Assembly: GCF_021130785.1 (NCBI RefSeq) | Contig: NC_060215.1 | Span: forward strand, 67,212,501-67,276,500 | Length of the DNA stretch: 64,000 nt | Source: Homalodisca vitripennis | Lineage: Eukaryota; Arthropoda; Insecta; Hemiptera; Cicadellidae | Direction: 5' to 3' | Shown here: one piece after another, positions 24,121 to 36,500 of the stretch | Layout: the number at the start of each line of letters is the position of its first letter | Position numbering within the stretch: position 1 is the first letter of the stretch | Notes under the pieces: generated by a model | What the model was told of the DNA's origin: nothing | The model's input: only the letters and a program-made list of their open reading frames with translations | The model's database searches: none | Program-made: the position numbers and the translations under genes

Positions 24121-25169
24121 ATTTAATGACCTTAAAACTATAACAAATTCCATTTTAAATTTAAATTTAACCAAAATATATACTACTATGTAATAATTAA
24201 AAATCAAATTAAACCCCAGGGAGCTACGCTGAAAAATGTATCAAGGGCCCAGGGTACAAAGTGTTAACAAATTATCATGCTTTTGTGCAATGCCACTCAT
24301 CTTCTGCGTTTATTCATGGATGACAGCTGATTGCATTACACAAATTACCAATTGCAAAAACATCTTTTATCATACTTTGTGCTTGAAAACCCCTAAATAC
24401 AACACAAAAATATACAACAAAATATTGTTTTGTGAATAATGTATTGCTTGCAGTTAGTATTTTCTATATTTATTTTTGGGCATTGCTGCAAGGCTGCTCC
24501 GTCTATTTGTAGACTACCGCTGATCGGTAGTACGCACATATCGATCACTAAAACATGTTTTATTTTGCACTTTGTTTTTTGAAAGCTGATAAGATAATCT
24601 AATGGAGAAATTATCGGGCTTTTGTAAATAATATTTCTCTTATAGTTTTTTTTTTTTTGTTTTTTGTGCAATGTCACATGTCTGATGCATACGATGCTTT
24701 TCATATATGCACAGACGTGACTGTGGATGTCACCAGCTAATTCTTTTTCCACTTCACAGTTTTTGTAATATATAAATATTTCCTGAATAACATATATTAT
24801 GTTAATATTTTAATTGTTTGTATCATGACTATAATGACAATGATTTTTTAAAGGAATAAAAAATACTTTGTTAATGAAAGCATACTATTCGGTAAATGAA
24901 TTTTTTGATGACCCTTTTGTATAATAGGGTTTTATTCATTATTTTAAATTGTAATAGTAGTTTTAGATTATTATAGTTTATAGTGAACAATGTTTTAAAT
25001 GAATCTTTATATTACGAACTGATTAACTTTGTGTTATCTAAAAAAATGACTAGTGATGGCCTTATGACTTTATATTAAATCTATGACAATTCTCTATGTA
25101 CACTATATATTGACTGATAAATAAAAATCTGTTGTCAATATAAGTGATTTAAAATATTTTATGTTAAGT
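24121..25169. other. CRMP intron sequence, no feature seen
   Basis: AT-rich with a short (at)n run; no gene recognised. Confidence 0.5.
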
Positions 25170-25721
25170 TCAACCCTTTAAACGCCTGAGATATATCGTT
25201 TGACTCTAGTTTTGTGAAAAACAGCCACACTTGAGATATGCTGTGCAACTGTATTTTTGTGAACAATCACCACGCCTGAGTATACTCGGTTTCATATTAT
25301 CAGCTGTTATATTGTGTTACTTGGTGTTCTATTGTGTTAGAAATGTCTGAAAGATACCTGTCCAGTTGGTGGTGCAATCTTGTGGACATTACTCAAACTA
25401 CTTGGACACCATCATACATGAGTTCGGGAATGGGTCCGTTGATACTTTACAAACTGTTTTTCAATGTTTATTTGTAGATAGTTGTGTGATAATGGTAATG
25501 TGTTGTAATTATTTGACAAATTGACATTATTTTAGATGATTGTAGATATTGTTAATTGTTTACTCTATTTATTAAACTTTAAATAAAATGTTTAACGTTT
25601 TATATAAAAAAACTCCTAAAAAATGGGAAAAATACTCAGCGCTGCGGTGTTCTTAGTATGTAACTAAGCTTAGCGCTTGGGTGTCTTCGCAAATCCAGGA
25701 ACGCGTCGGTTAAAGGGTTAA
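25170..25721. mobile_element. short piggyBac-like MITE
   Basis: Ends (t)caaccctttaaacg and, inverted, ttaaccctttaaccg. The right TTAA is intact and the left is TCAA, consistent with one mutation. GC-rich subterminal blocks (gcgctgcggtg, aacgcgtcgg) stand out from the host intron. No transposase frame. Confidence 0.6.
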
Positions 25722-26440
25722 TAAGTGATGAACATTTATGCCGATGTTTTTTCCAGATGAAAAGCATAAATTCTGGAAGCCCATATTGTAATCTATCAAA
25801 TTAAAGGAGAAGGTAGGGGATATGACTTTGTTCTTAAAATATAGCTATTTCTTTGAACCTTTGCCTAAGGTTTAACGATGACAGAAATTAGATGATCATG
25901 AAAATGGTGGTGATTTTGTTTAAATCATACTTTGGTTAAAGAAAAATCTATATGGATTCGAAATTCGAGAATCGGGAATCAATTTTTTTATATTCAGAAT
26001 TGGATTTGAGATAATTCTGGATTTGCCTTTAGCATCAATTTACTGTCAAATTTGTATATAAGTATATATGCTGTAACTGCCAAAGACAATTTGAACAACA
26101 TTACAAAAGAAAAGTATTAAGAATGGTCTATAAAAAAACAATAATCTGAAATAATTAACACAATTACTGTGGTTAGAGTATACTTTAAATATTTGACTGT
26201 AAGTATTATACTTTTAGCTTTATTATTAGTTGTTAATCTGATTCCATTATTCATTTAATCATTGTAAACATAATTGAATAAGGGCGTTTAAACTTTGCTG
26301 TATTGTAAAGAGAAAAAAAATCATTTTCAAAACCTAAGGATATGATCACTTTTAGTATTATTAAATTGGAATAATGTTAAAATATTAAATTTATTAATGG
26401 TATAACAGGGCCTAAAGCCAATTACTATATATGATTTGAT
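25722..26440. other. CRMP intron sequence, no feature seen
   Basis: AT-rich sequence before the duplicated exon block; nothing recognised. Confidence 0.5.
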
Positions 26441-26685
26441 TGGCATGTGCAGGAGGAAGTTTTAGAATTTGTCTCCGAGAATGAGCACAGTTCGTCATAT
26501 TGGTAATGGAGAAGGATCTCTCGAAGGCAGTATTCATGATGATCTCCAGCCATGAGTTCCTCTGCCACTGTTTTTGGGGTGATTTGGCTTGTGCAGAAGA
26601 GCCTGAGGCTGAGAATGGAGATCTGTTACCCACACATGACTTGCTGCACCAGTGTGTTCATTGATGATTTTATTGAATTGTGCAG
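26441..26685 (+). pseudogene. two decayed tandem copies of CRMP exon h acceptor and 5' half
   Basis: Copy 1 (AG at 26451-26452) runs about 133 nt and aligns with the start of the functional exon: gcaggaggaag, gagaatgagc, aatggagaagg, ggcagtattcatgatga, ccatgagttcctctgc. Copy 2 (AG at 26595-26596) is shorter, about 89 nt to the next acceptor, and keeps gcagaagagcc, agatctgttac and the cagtgtgttc..tgatgatttt end. Each copy is preceded by a similar tgattt.-.-g acceptor context. Copy 1 has stops in frame, so neither looks usable as a coding exon. Confidence 0.75.
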
Positions 26686-26902
26686 GAAGAAGCTCCAGAA
26701 TCTGTGGGCGACAATGAGCGTAGTTCACGTGCTAGTGTCAATGGAGATGGGTCAGCCGCAGGCAGTGTGCATGATAGATCTCCGGCCATGAGTTGCTCTG
26801 CAAGTGTGTTTGGGGATGATTCTCCACTCCCATTCACTACTGGCAAAGCTATGCGCCAAGAGGGCCAACGAAACTTGCAAGATTCTACATTTTCTATATC
26901 TG
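26686..26902 (+). CDS. CRMP: CRMP exon h, disordered Ser-rich tail
   Basis: Acceptor attgtgcag, donor TCTG|gtaaga; 72 codons plus one base (phase 1). It encodes a Ser/Asp/Glu-rich, probably disordered stretch (EEAPESVGDNERSSRASV onward), then KAMRQEGQRNLQDSTFSISG. NL..S.FS.SG is the conserved core of the CRMP tail, the region regulated by phosphorylation in vertebrate CRMPs (known for the family, not shown here). Two decayed copies of its acceptor and first ~135 nt lie directly upstream. Confidence 0.9.
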
Positions 26903-27059
26903 GTAAGATTATTTCAGTGTTCCAAAAGATAAAGTTTGTATTTTTAGTGCCTGAATAGTAATAATTTCTTATTTCTTAGAATCTTTATAATGAAGTAAAA
27001 CTGTTATTTTTAATTTCAATGTAAAAGAGTTCATTCAATGTACAACTTAGTTGAATACT

Positions 27060-28170
27060 ACTTTTCTCCAGGAGCCAAAGATTTGGCAACCAGAGCTTCT
27101 CTATTGGGAAACAACATGTAAAAACTATATCTCAGTTTTTCTGTTTTGCTAATGCTATAAAGCCTGTCAAGTGGCCACGCATGGATGCCACCCATCAATG
27201 CAGACACTTAATTAGGACTGCCATTGTATTTTGGAATTTTCAAAGTACTTATCAACTAAATTAAAAATGTCTTTTCCTTTTGTTGTCTCAGGGAGATCTT
27301 TACAAACAGGAATTGTTCAATTATAGATTTTTCATCAATAAACCGAACAAAAGTCACAACTTGTGATTTTCCGGATATGTCAGTTGACTCAACTAACTGT
27401 AATGCAAATATATCAACTAATTTAAGTTTATCTACAACTTGGACTTCCACATCTTCACTCATTTCTTTGATTCTTCATGAACTGGTATTATTAGACATGG
27501 AAATTTTCTTAACCTGTGTCTCAAACTCATCGCCAAACATAATTTTGGAAATTTCACAACAAGCTGGCATAATAACGTCTCTGCAGAAGTATGAGATTTC
27601 ATTTTTAGCTACAAGCTCAGCAATTGCGTAGCTAGCTTCTTATGCTTTTTCGGCTATTGTCTTTGGTTTAGTAAAAACTTTAGCCTGGCTTGTCTCCCCA
27701 GATAAAATTCTTTTGCTTAGCTTACTTGGAACCATTGCTTTAGATTAGATAGCCGTTCTCCGCAAATTACACACTGAGGTACAGGCACTCCGTTATTTGA
27801 TGTTGAAGTTAAGTTAAAAGACAAATAATTTCCATAATACTTCCATGCAGAAAACTTTAAATCGCTTGTTGAGGATGCAGGTGGTAGGGCTATCACGTTT
27901 TGCAAGGGTTGTTTGACAACACTAACAGTTTCACTGCGGTTCTCAGAATGAACTGAATGTTGTTTAATCACAAACTTATCAATAAAAAAAAAAATTATAG
28001 AAGTAAATAAAACCGAATAATATACTATATAATAACATAAACAAGTCACAAATAAACACGATGACAGTCTGTAATGATGACAGATGAAGGAGCGGGAACT
28101 AACTGGCCAGGGCCAGAGACTTGTCGCAACATGTGCTTGTGAGTCATCCACCCGCACCCACACTTGTACA
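27060..28170 (-). pseudogene. hAT transposase remnant (ZBED5-like)
   Basis: On the - strand from about 28163: KYYGNYLSFNLTSTSNNGVP then VPQCVICGERLSN is a BED-type zinc-finger start. Across frameshifts it continues with KSHTSAETLL, SEDVEVQVVDKLKLVDIFAL, QLVESTDISGKSQVVTFVRF and CIDG, and ends near 27070 with FPNREALVAKSLAP, matching the FLHREALV.K.LAPEL block. Truncated at its 3' end. It lies in the last CRMP intron. Confidence 0.85.
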
Positions 28171-28473
28171 GTAGAGTTTGTGTATCACTCAAGTATCACT
28201 AAATAATTATAACTCTTAGTGGCAGTCCTTTGCTGCACTTTTTAGTTTTTAAGCTTTTTTACACCTGATGAAGAAGGTAGCTTTCAGTTCTCGAAACATA
28301 GTATTATACTTTTTGTAAAATATCCAAAATCCTATTATCCTTTTCAATCATCTGTTGTAAACAACAACCTTTAAACAAAGAATGCAGTTTCATTGCATGT
28401 GGTTTAACTTTTTGTCTGTCAGTATTGGAGTAATATGTTGTAATGTAAACTTGTATATTTGTAATGTTTTTAG

Positions 28474-28556
28474 CGGAGTTGGATGACAGTGGCCACCGTG
28501 CTTGTATCCGCGTGAAGAACCCTCCAGGTGGCCAGTCTTCTGGCTCCTTCTGGTAA
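28474..28556 (+). CDS. CRMP: CRMP last coding exon
   Basis: Acceptor gtttttag; 2 + 81 nt with TAA at 28554. Joined in phase 1 to the previous exon it reads AELDDSGHRACIRVKNPPGG then QSSGSFW and stop. SGA..DD and the closing PPGG match the ends of DPYSL/CRMP proteins. Confidence 0.93.
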
Positions 28557-29718
28557 ACATCACAAGCTAAATCTCCAATCACACTTGATATCTATATTCC
28601 CTGCTTTACACTTAATTGTGTTACTTTTATTCAATTGGTAATTTTATTTTGACTTGTGGTTCTGCCATGAAATTAAAAAAAGTTTAATCTTGAATATTGG
28701 GAGCAGCTGCTTCTTATAATTGTTGCAACTGATTATTTGTTATCTTATTTATTTGTTATACGTATTGTTAAGTAGTTAAGTGTATTCTTCAATTTTTACT
28801 TTATTGGTAGTGTTTCCCTCATCTAACAGTTTTGTTATGATGATGAATATAAGTTAGTTGTTTGAGAATTGTTTAATTACATACAAATGCTTTTGACTAT
28901 GTGCACATTAACAAATAATAATACAACTGCTTTGATTTTATTTCCAACATAATATTTGTAATGAGTTCATTTATTCTATGACTATTTCGTTCAGCCTTTG
29001 GATGAGTGTTCATGAATGAAACTAGGTAGCAATGCTAAGCCACACATTTTCATTATAATTTAGTCTTCATGTTTTTAAGTTTCAAATGATAAGCAAGAAT
29101 AAAACAAGTGTTGAAACATTTAAAATCTGCAATTTATTTTTATATTATTTACTTGTTTTCATAACAAAATTACAGTTGTGAAATATTATATCTATCAACG
29201 CTTGGGAATGTTTAATAATGTTTAAAGATCTTAAATGATCACATAATCAGAAATATCTAATTTAAATATTTTTTTTGTTTCTCATACTTTTTTATAGAAT
29301 TACAATAAAATTTTGTTTTAGCTTTTTTGATGATCAACAAAAATAAAAAACTTAATGTTACTTGCTCTAAGTTGGGTAGTTTCTTCAACATAAAGCTTTA
29401 CAGCGTTTACATATAACAAGCTTAAACATGTAATGAACCTTGTTGTTTCTCAATCAAATCAGAAATGAAGAGTGGCAGTCGACAAAGCTGTACCGACATT
29501 AATCAGATTGCTTTTACTCAGAGCTATGTGTCTAAAGTCAATATAAAATTATAGCCATTCTGAATTAAAGAATCTGAAAGACCACTAATCCTTTTAAAAG
29601 ATATTTTAAAACTAGTATTTCTTAAAATTCAAAACTTAATTTACATCTTGTGTATTGTACTCAATATGATTAATACAATACTAATCAAAATATTAAAAAA
29701 ACATTATATGAATTGTCA
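28557..29718 (+). other. CRMP 3' UTR and downstream flank
   Basis: Follows the CRMP stop. AT-rich, with aataaa-type signals such as agaataaaac near 29097. Where the transcript ends cannot be decided from sequence alone. No gene seen. Confidence 0.5.
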
Positions 29719-32570
29719 TTAACCCTTTGCGTGCCAACGTACCGGTATTACGGCCGTCGGCTACTCAACTGAAAAATTGCCGACGGCCGTAATATAGGTA
29801 CGTCACGTTTTTCGCCTGTAATTTTCTTATAGTTCATCCGGATTGCCGCGAAATTTTGACTAATCGATAGTCAATTAGTTGCTTTGTAACTGCAAAGTAG
29901 TTTATTCCTCTATGGGACTGTTTGTTTGGTCGTATTTGACCTTCGCATCTGTTGTATTGTTTTGTCGAGAGTGAGGTTACGTTCGTGTTGCTGTGCGGTG
30001 TTTACGTTTGTATTTCTCACATTACTTTTGTTGTTAGTGCATTTTTATTATTTATGTGTACTGAATATTTAGTAAAATGAATAAGAGAAAGAGAGAGCAG
30101 TCACCAGTGAGTGAAAATACACTGTTAGGTGCATTATATAACAACGGGAGTGCACGTGTTGGATGATGAACTAAGTGACGATTTTATCGACAATATTTCA
30201 CTATCAGATGACTCCAATATTGATTCAGATTCTTGTAATGAGGCAGTAGTGGATGATACAGACGAAGATCCGGATTATTCCCCTGACAATATTGCAGATT
30301 ATTCATCATCTGATGAGCTAGACTTTGCCTTCGACATCAGCAGGTAGGCCTAGTGGTAGACGAGGTAGGCCCACCAAATGTTGTGCCTGATATTTCTGAT
30401 CAGAATAATACTGATGCTTCTAGGCCTAATAGTAATGTCCATCAACAAAATGACAATCAATCCATTATTGATGAAAATAATTGGAAAATAACTGATGAGC
30501 TTGAAGATCATGGCAATGACACAAACTTTCTCTTTTCTGAAAATACCAGGACCAAAGCATTATCCTCCAAGTGATGCATTGCCTGTTCAGTATTTCAATA
30601 TGTTCTTTACTATTGGCTTACTTGAAACCTTTGTTACAGAAACTAACCGCTATGCAAAATGAGTATATTCGTAACCATCCAACTTTGTCCCCAGGCGCCA
30701 GAGTACACAGTTGGCGAGTTGTAACACTCGCAGAAATGAAAGCTTTTCTAGCTTGTATATTGAATATGGGAATAAATAAGAAACCCACCATCAGCAGTTA
30801 TTGGTCAACTGATTGGACACTGTCCAGCCCTTTTTTTTCCTAAAATGTTTAGTAGAAAATCGTTTTCAGGCAATCCTGCAATTCTTTCATATGGTTGATA
30901 ATCGCACCCTAGCTAAACCCGGTGAACCAGAATATGATCCTGCTGGAAAGTTCCAACCCCTCCTAGACCATGCAAATAGGCTATTCAGGACCCACTATAC
31001 TCCACATAGGGAAATTTCTATTGACGAGAGTCTTGTTGGTACAAAAAATCATTCGCAACTGATTCAATACCTTCCCAATAAACACCACCATAAATGGGGA
31101 ATCAAGTTGTGGATGTTTATGTGATTCAGTAACCAAATATTGCCTAGGTTTTTACTTGCTATAAAGGTAAAAGAGATGCAGGTGGTAACAGTGAAAATGG
31201 ACTAGCCTACAAAGTTGTAAAAACTTTATTACAAATTTGGCCAGTACCTGGGAAAAAGGCTATCATTTGTTCGTTGACAATTTTTTCAATTCGATTCCTC
31301 CTTGCAAAATTTCTGTTTAGCAACTCAACATACATCACTGGGACGATTAGGAGAAATAGAAAGGGAATACCTGAAAGAATGAAGGGAAAGTTGGATGTAG
31401 GTCAAGCTCTGTACATGAGAAATGACAAACCTACTGATGCTAGCGTACAGGGACAAGAAAAGTCAAAAGAACCCGGTGATGTTGTTATCAAACAAAAGGT
31501 ACTGTTAAAAATGTTGAAAAGGTAAAAAAAAGACATAACAGAGAAGAAGAAACTACAGTAAAACCTGAAATTATTGACCAGTACAACAGATGCATGGGAG
31601 GTGTTGACGGGGTCAGACCAGATGCTTTACTGCTACCTTGATGAACGGAGAACAGTAAAGTACTGGAAGAAGGTAACCTTCAATGTATTTGCTTAGAATA
31701 GTGCTAAATGCCTATATAATTTATAAGGAAAATTGTGTTGGAAAAGTTATGTCAAGGTTCCAGTTCACAAGCAGTATCATTCGTGACCTTGGTCAAGAGT
31801 GGCTTGACATAAATAATCGACCCACTAAACAGGCAGGTGGAGATGGACCAAATGGTTTTGGTTTGGGAATCATTACCTGGCACAATGGAAAGGAACTGCT
31901 GTGTTTTGCAGTAAAGTTAGCACTGCAGCTGGAGGTCCTAGGAAGAGGTCCAGACTGTATTTGTAAAAATTGCAAGAAAGGCATTCATGCCATTTGTTTT
32001 GGAAAACACCGATGTTAGACTCCATCCGTTGTAATGTAAATAATGTACATAGTCTCTTTTAGTTATAGTTTTGTGATTTTTAACAGTGAAAATTGATTTG
32101 TGAATATTGAGTAACATTACATACAACGTTCATGCAAATTACAAAAACTGTGCCCGTGTCACATTTAGTGAAAAAAATCATAAACTGGACTTCTATATAA
32201 GGTAGGCTTTTGAAATTTTGTAATTAGGTTAAGGGTTAGATATAGTTTACTAGGATATAACAGGAAATCAGCATAAATTTTTTTGAAACCACTTATTTGT
32301 ACTAAAAAAAATGTTTTTTGGAAATTAAAAATGATTTTTTTTTCTTAATTTTTAATTTTTTTATAAGTTTAAATTACATTTATGCAACTAATTTTTACCA
32401 AAAGAACAAGGGCATTTCATAAGCAAAATAATGGTAAAAAAAATCATCAATATCTGTTAAAAAATAAAAAAGTTATGATACATTTAGTGAAAGCTTGCAA
32501 AACTGCTGAAAATGCCCTTGGCATTTCTGGGTAGTACTTTTGGGAAATGGGCTGGCATGCAAAGGGTTAA
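29719..32570 (+). mobile_element. piggyBac-like element, full length but inactivated
   Basis: TTAA at 29719-29722 and 32567-32570; ends ttaaccctttgcgtgccaac and, inverted, ttaaccctttgcatgccagc (18/20). Length 2.85 kb. The left subterminal region holds a perfect 16-bp inverted repeat (29746-29761 with 29779-29794, tattacggccgtcggc). It encodes a degenerate piggyBac transposase on the + strand. Confidence 0.93.
30077..32018 (+). pseudogene. piggyBac-like transposase (multi-frameshift)
   Basis: ATG at 30077 (MNKRKREQSPVSEN), then an acidic N-terminus (30129-30574), the DDE_Tnp_1_7 start YPPSDALPVQYFN, RFQAILQFFHMVDN and the first catalytic Asp in ISIDESLVGTKNHS. The second Asp is in GYHLFVDNFFNS, the third region is YNRCMGGVDGV, and the C-terminal finger CICKNCKKGIHAICFGKHRC ends at 32018. 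At least six frame changes or stops. Confidence 0.9.
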
Positions 32571-33056
32571 ATAATAAAAAATGTGTTAAGGTGCGTAACT
32601 AATAAATAAACTTTTTTTATATTAGAAAGGAATTTTGTTTTGGTATGGTTGTAGACTTATGTAGTTGTCTACTTCATAGATAACCCTATCTGTATCAACT
32701 TTCACAAATCTTAATCCATATCTTTTTAAGTCACAAATAATTAATCTGATCTTGTGTATGTGTATCTCAACATATATATTTACATGCATTTGGATAATTC
32801 CTGTTCCTGTAAAAAGGAACTACTAAACATTTTCTAGTTAAAAATAAGGAAATACTAGATACATTTTAAAATTAATAAAGATGATAAGTGCTTTCTTTTA
32901 ATGGTTGTTTGAGGAATTTCGGTATATTAACAAGTTAAACATGAATAAACTTTGAAGTTAAGAAAATTTCTGTATCTTTAACAATATTTGTTTTATTTAA
33001 TCTCTTCAATGGTTATTTCAGTACTGTATAAACATATATAAACTGTTGATGTTATT
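32571..33056. other. intergenic, no feature seen
   Basis: AT-rich; nothing recognised. Confidence 0.5.
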
Positions 33057-33058
33057 TA

Positions 33059-33550
33059 CAGTGAGGTTGCATTAGTCTACTTTTTGTTAGCTTTTCTGAG
33101 AAGAATAAAGTGTGTGTTTTTCCACTATTTTTTATAACCAGTAAATCATAAAGACCTTACACAATATCAAATGTTACTCTTTACATAGCAACTGATGATG
33201 TCGCATCTTCGGTTTCCACAGAGTTAAATTATTTATAGCAAATGCTTTGTTAGCTCTTGTGGAGAGTACCATAGGATCAAATTGTTATAAGATCAGATTC
33301 CATAGGATTAGATTGCCGTAAGATCAGATCGTCATAGAATCATATTGTAAGATTATGGGATCAGATTACCATTAGGTTGATTACCACAGGATTATATCAT
33401 CATTGAGTGTGATTGCATGGCTCAGAGCACCAAGAAGCTGGTTGATACAAGTTACAATACCTGATACGGATTGCTATATAATCAGATTTATACAGAATCA
33501 AATTTTCACATCTTAGTTTGCCATAAGGATGAATAAATGCAACCTCACTG
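33059..33550. mobile_element. pogo/Tigger-like MITE with repetitive interior
   Basis: Perfect inverted ends cagtgaggttgcatt / aatgcaacctcactg, each flanked by TA (33057-33058 and 33551-33552). The interior (about 33268-33440) is a degenerate ~16-bp repeat of the type ccataggattagattg / ccgtaagatcagatcg / tcatagaatcatattg. No coding capacity. Confidence 0.8.
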
Positions 33551-33552
33551 TA

Positions 33553-36500
33553 ATCAAATTATAATTTGAGATATTAATGTTGATCATTTGGTGAAATCAA
33601 AAACTATTTGATTAATGGCAAACCTTGTAATAACATAATTGAAATGAAGATGAATGAAGAACTTTGGTTGTGAACATAGTGCATAGTTAGTAATATAATT
33701 ATTTGATTATTTGTTATTAGTTTGGCATCTGATTTGGGAACCAGCTCAGCAACCTGCCCAATTTTTTCACGTATATATAGGGCTTCCGAGAACATTTTAA
33801 TGCATAGGTATTATTTTCTGGCACCTTTTATTTAACGATCAAGACAGAACAAACGTTTTTAACCTTACTATTGTTGAAATAATGGACCAGACTAATGTTT
33901 TTGTTTATTTAATTTGAAAATTTAAGATGAAATAAGAATAAATGTCTTAAATTACTTGTGAGTGCACAAAGATACAATTTTATTCTTTTGTGATGTCTTA
34001 CTTTTATGAACAGAATATTGCAAAGACAAACTGCACTACACATCTTGAACTCTTAAATATAAGAGATGCAGACTAAAAGTGAGAATGTCTTAATCTGATG
34101 AGCAGAAGAATTCTCCCATCAGCTCGTTTGTATTGCTACCTCCATGAAAATATAAAATACTAGATATCTCTGTATTGAACATTGGCCATGAATAGGTTTA
34201 TAACACAGCTCTGCAGTACTTTGTATCAATTGGCTTTTTCTAGTCAGTTCAGTGCAGATATCAACAGTGTAACTCTTTAGGTATGTCCATAAAACATCAC
34301 AATACTCAAGTCATCAGTCAGGATATCATATAGGCGTATATATTAAGCTTCTCGATTTCCACATTCTCTACATATCAATAATAGATTAATGGGTACTAGA
34401 ACAATCCAGTTCACTTCAGAGATTGGTGACTGGGGAGGCAAGCTGCTGATGCTCATGATCAATGACATAGTGTGAAATAATGTATATTTCTGTTAATTGT
34501 TTATATGTTCAGCTTTTATTTTTGTCCATAGATGTTTAGTTTTATTCCTTTGAGATGTATATGTGAACATATTTCATATTTCTATAGATTTAAAAGTCAT
34601 ATGAAACAGAAGAAATAAACATTTATTTACCATGTTCACAGCCAGGGGTAGAACTATTGAGAGAAAATTTACATTAGTTCTCTTCTATTTTATCCTCCTT
34701 GTCTTAATATCCTTGTAACATTAATAACATAGTGTTGTTTTAATTCAAAATATTTCATGCCCGAATCACAGCCCTTAATAAGGTTTCAATGTACTTTATG
34801 TATGGAAGTTGCTCAGAAAAGTGAAGCCAAGATTTGTTTGCTCTAGTCAGGATTGTTTTGCTGGCTATTTGTATGCAAGGAGCTGTGAAAAAAGCTCTAC
34901 ATTTCTCATGGTTATAAAACAAACCACTATTTTTGGGTCATTTGGGGAGTTGCTAACCACTAAAAAAAATCATGCTTAGTCTTCATTGTATTTGATGATG
35001 CACTTGGTGCTAGAGTTAGATATGCTGCACTGTAAACACATCTATCAAGACACAGTTGCCACGAGATAGCTGTAGATGAAATATTCACTTATGCTGTATC
35101 AATCTCAGATACATACAATTTCATATATCACGACAGATCCTGCTGTTGTAAAGCATGAAATATTTTGAATATGTAAAACATTTAAAGTTCTATTAGCCAA
35201 CCAATTTATAATAACCCACTGCGATACAAATATTTAAATTCATTAACAAAGCAATCATTGTTTTTAATTATCGGTTAATAGTAATCTTATGAAAACTGTT
35301 GTTTCTAAAATTAAGATCTCCCATTCAAGCAAAATATTATTTGCAGCTCAATTCATGGTACATATAATGTCTAGTCATTTTTAAAAATTGCTTTTGCAAT
35401 TTCCTTTTTGGCAGCAACTACTTATTAAGTTATATATGTTGATTAATTAAATAAATATTTGATATAAGGTTATGATTAAATTAGTTATACATAATATGTT
35501 TGATTAAGTGCAGTGTTTCATTCATTTGTTGTAATCTGTAAACCAACCTTGCTCCATTATAATACTACAGTTTAAAATCATAATCTATAGTTGTATTAAA
35601 GTTATTATTTCACTTTTTTGACACTAATGAAAGTGTGGTTTCTTTTTCACAGGAAGTAACATGATTTCTTTGGTTTAATCCAGGGGCTGAAATTGATGAA
35701 ATTTATGACAATTTTGAAGTATTTGTTTATAAATCCTAAATTCTCATTTATTCTCCAAATCGAATTGAAGGACTTGAACAAATTTGGATAGTTGTTTAGA
35801 GTTTACTGATTTGTGTGAATTCTTTATTAACATAAGTTGTTAGTTAGCAGTTGTCATGTATATTTTGTATACTCTTACAATGTGTTTTTATATCATTAAT
35901 TAAGAAATCCCCATACGGTTGAATGTAATGTAATGTGAAAACCAAAGATGTGTTACCATCTAGCACAAACTTCAAAACTTAGTAATAGATCTAGTCATTT
36001 CTGTTTTATAAATGTTTTTGTTTTAAACTGCTGAATTGATTTTTTATTTATTAAAAACATTCTTTTTATATTTAATAAACACAGAAACATGTAAATGTAG
36101 GCTATGTAGTAATACAGAATTTCATAAGTCAAAGTTAAGGCTTATTCGTATTTTGTTGAGCCATACAATCTTTAATTGCAAAAGTTTCCTTTTTTTTAGT
36201 AATAATCACAAATATTTCCATCTTATAATGCACAGTAAAAAAAAGAACATAGTCCTTCTCTGACATAGGACTTTAGTGAAAACATCACACTGCCAATCCA
36301 TATTAGTTAGCTTTACAGAATACTGGAACCAAATATTGCTATAAAACAAAGTAAACCTACTGAAACTTGTTTTCTGTTTTACTGACAATAATAATTTTAT
36401 TGTTGGCACAGTAGTATAGCTGTGGATGTTAAATTGATTGTATTGTTTGTGGACCAGTGCCGGATGATACTATGTGATACTGTAAGAGATTGGTCATAAG

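Larger units (their letters stand above)
1859..28556 (+). other. CRMP: CRMP/dihydropyrimidinase gene, 3' part (locus overview)
   Basis: Nine exons can be joined in phase to read 478 residues plus stop; the usual family length is about 570-600, so the start exons, with the first metal-binding His pair, lie left of the window. Dihydropyrimidinase opens the dihydropyrimidine ring in cytosolic pyrimidine breakdown. CRMPs are its non-catalytic paralogues acting on tubulin and axon guidance. In Drosophila one gene is reported to make both by alternative splicing. Visible here: the carboxylysine motif [31 protein letters not shown], the conserved [12 protein letters not shown](V/I)WEKGV and [12 protein letters not shown] blocks, and a tail with NLQDSTFSISGAELDD and NPPGG, as in DPYSL proteins. 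Introns of 1.4 to 5.9 kb are filled with transposon debris. Gene identity is near certain; which isoform has which activity is inference. Confidence 0.96.

Noticed and set aside
27072..27121. Alternative last CRMP exon (GAKDLATRASLLGNNM) with good acceptor and matching phase
   Set aside because: The opposite strand of the same bases reads FPNREALVAKSLAP, a conserved block of the hAT transposase remnant, so the frame is a shadow of the transposon.
27717..28163. Host ZBED-type zinc-finger gene
   Set aside because: The BED finger is followed by frameshifted transposase blocks, so it is a dead hAT copy.
30129..30574. Two acidic proteins as separate genes
   Set aside because: They are the N-terminal region of the piggyBac-like transposase in shifted frames.
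33268..33440. CRISPR-like repeat array
   Set aside because: Degenerate short units without unique spacers, inside a eukaryotic MITE.
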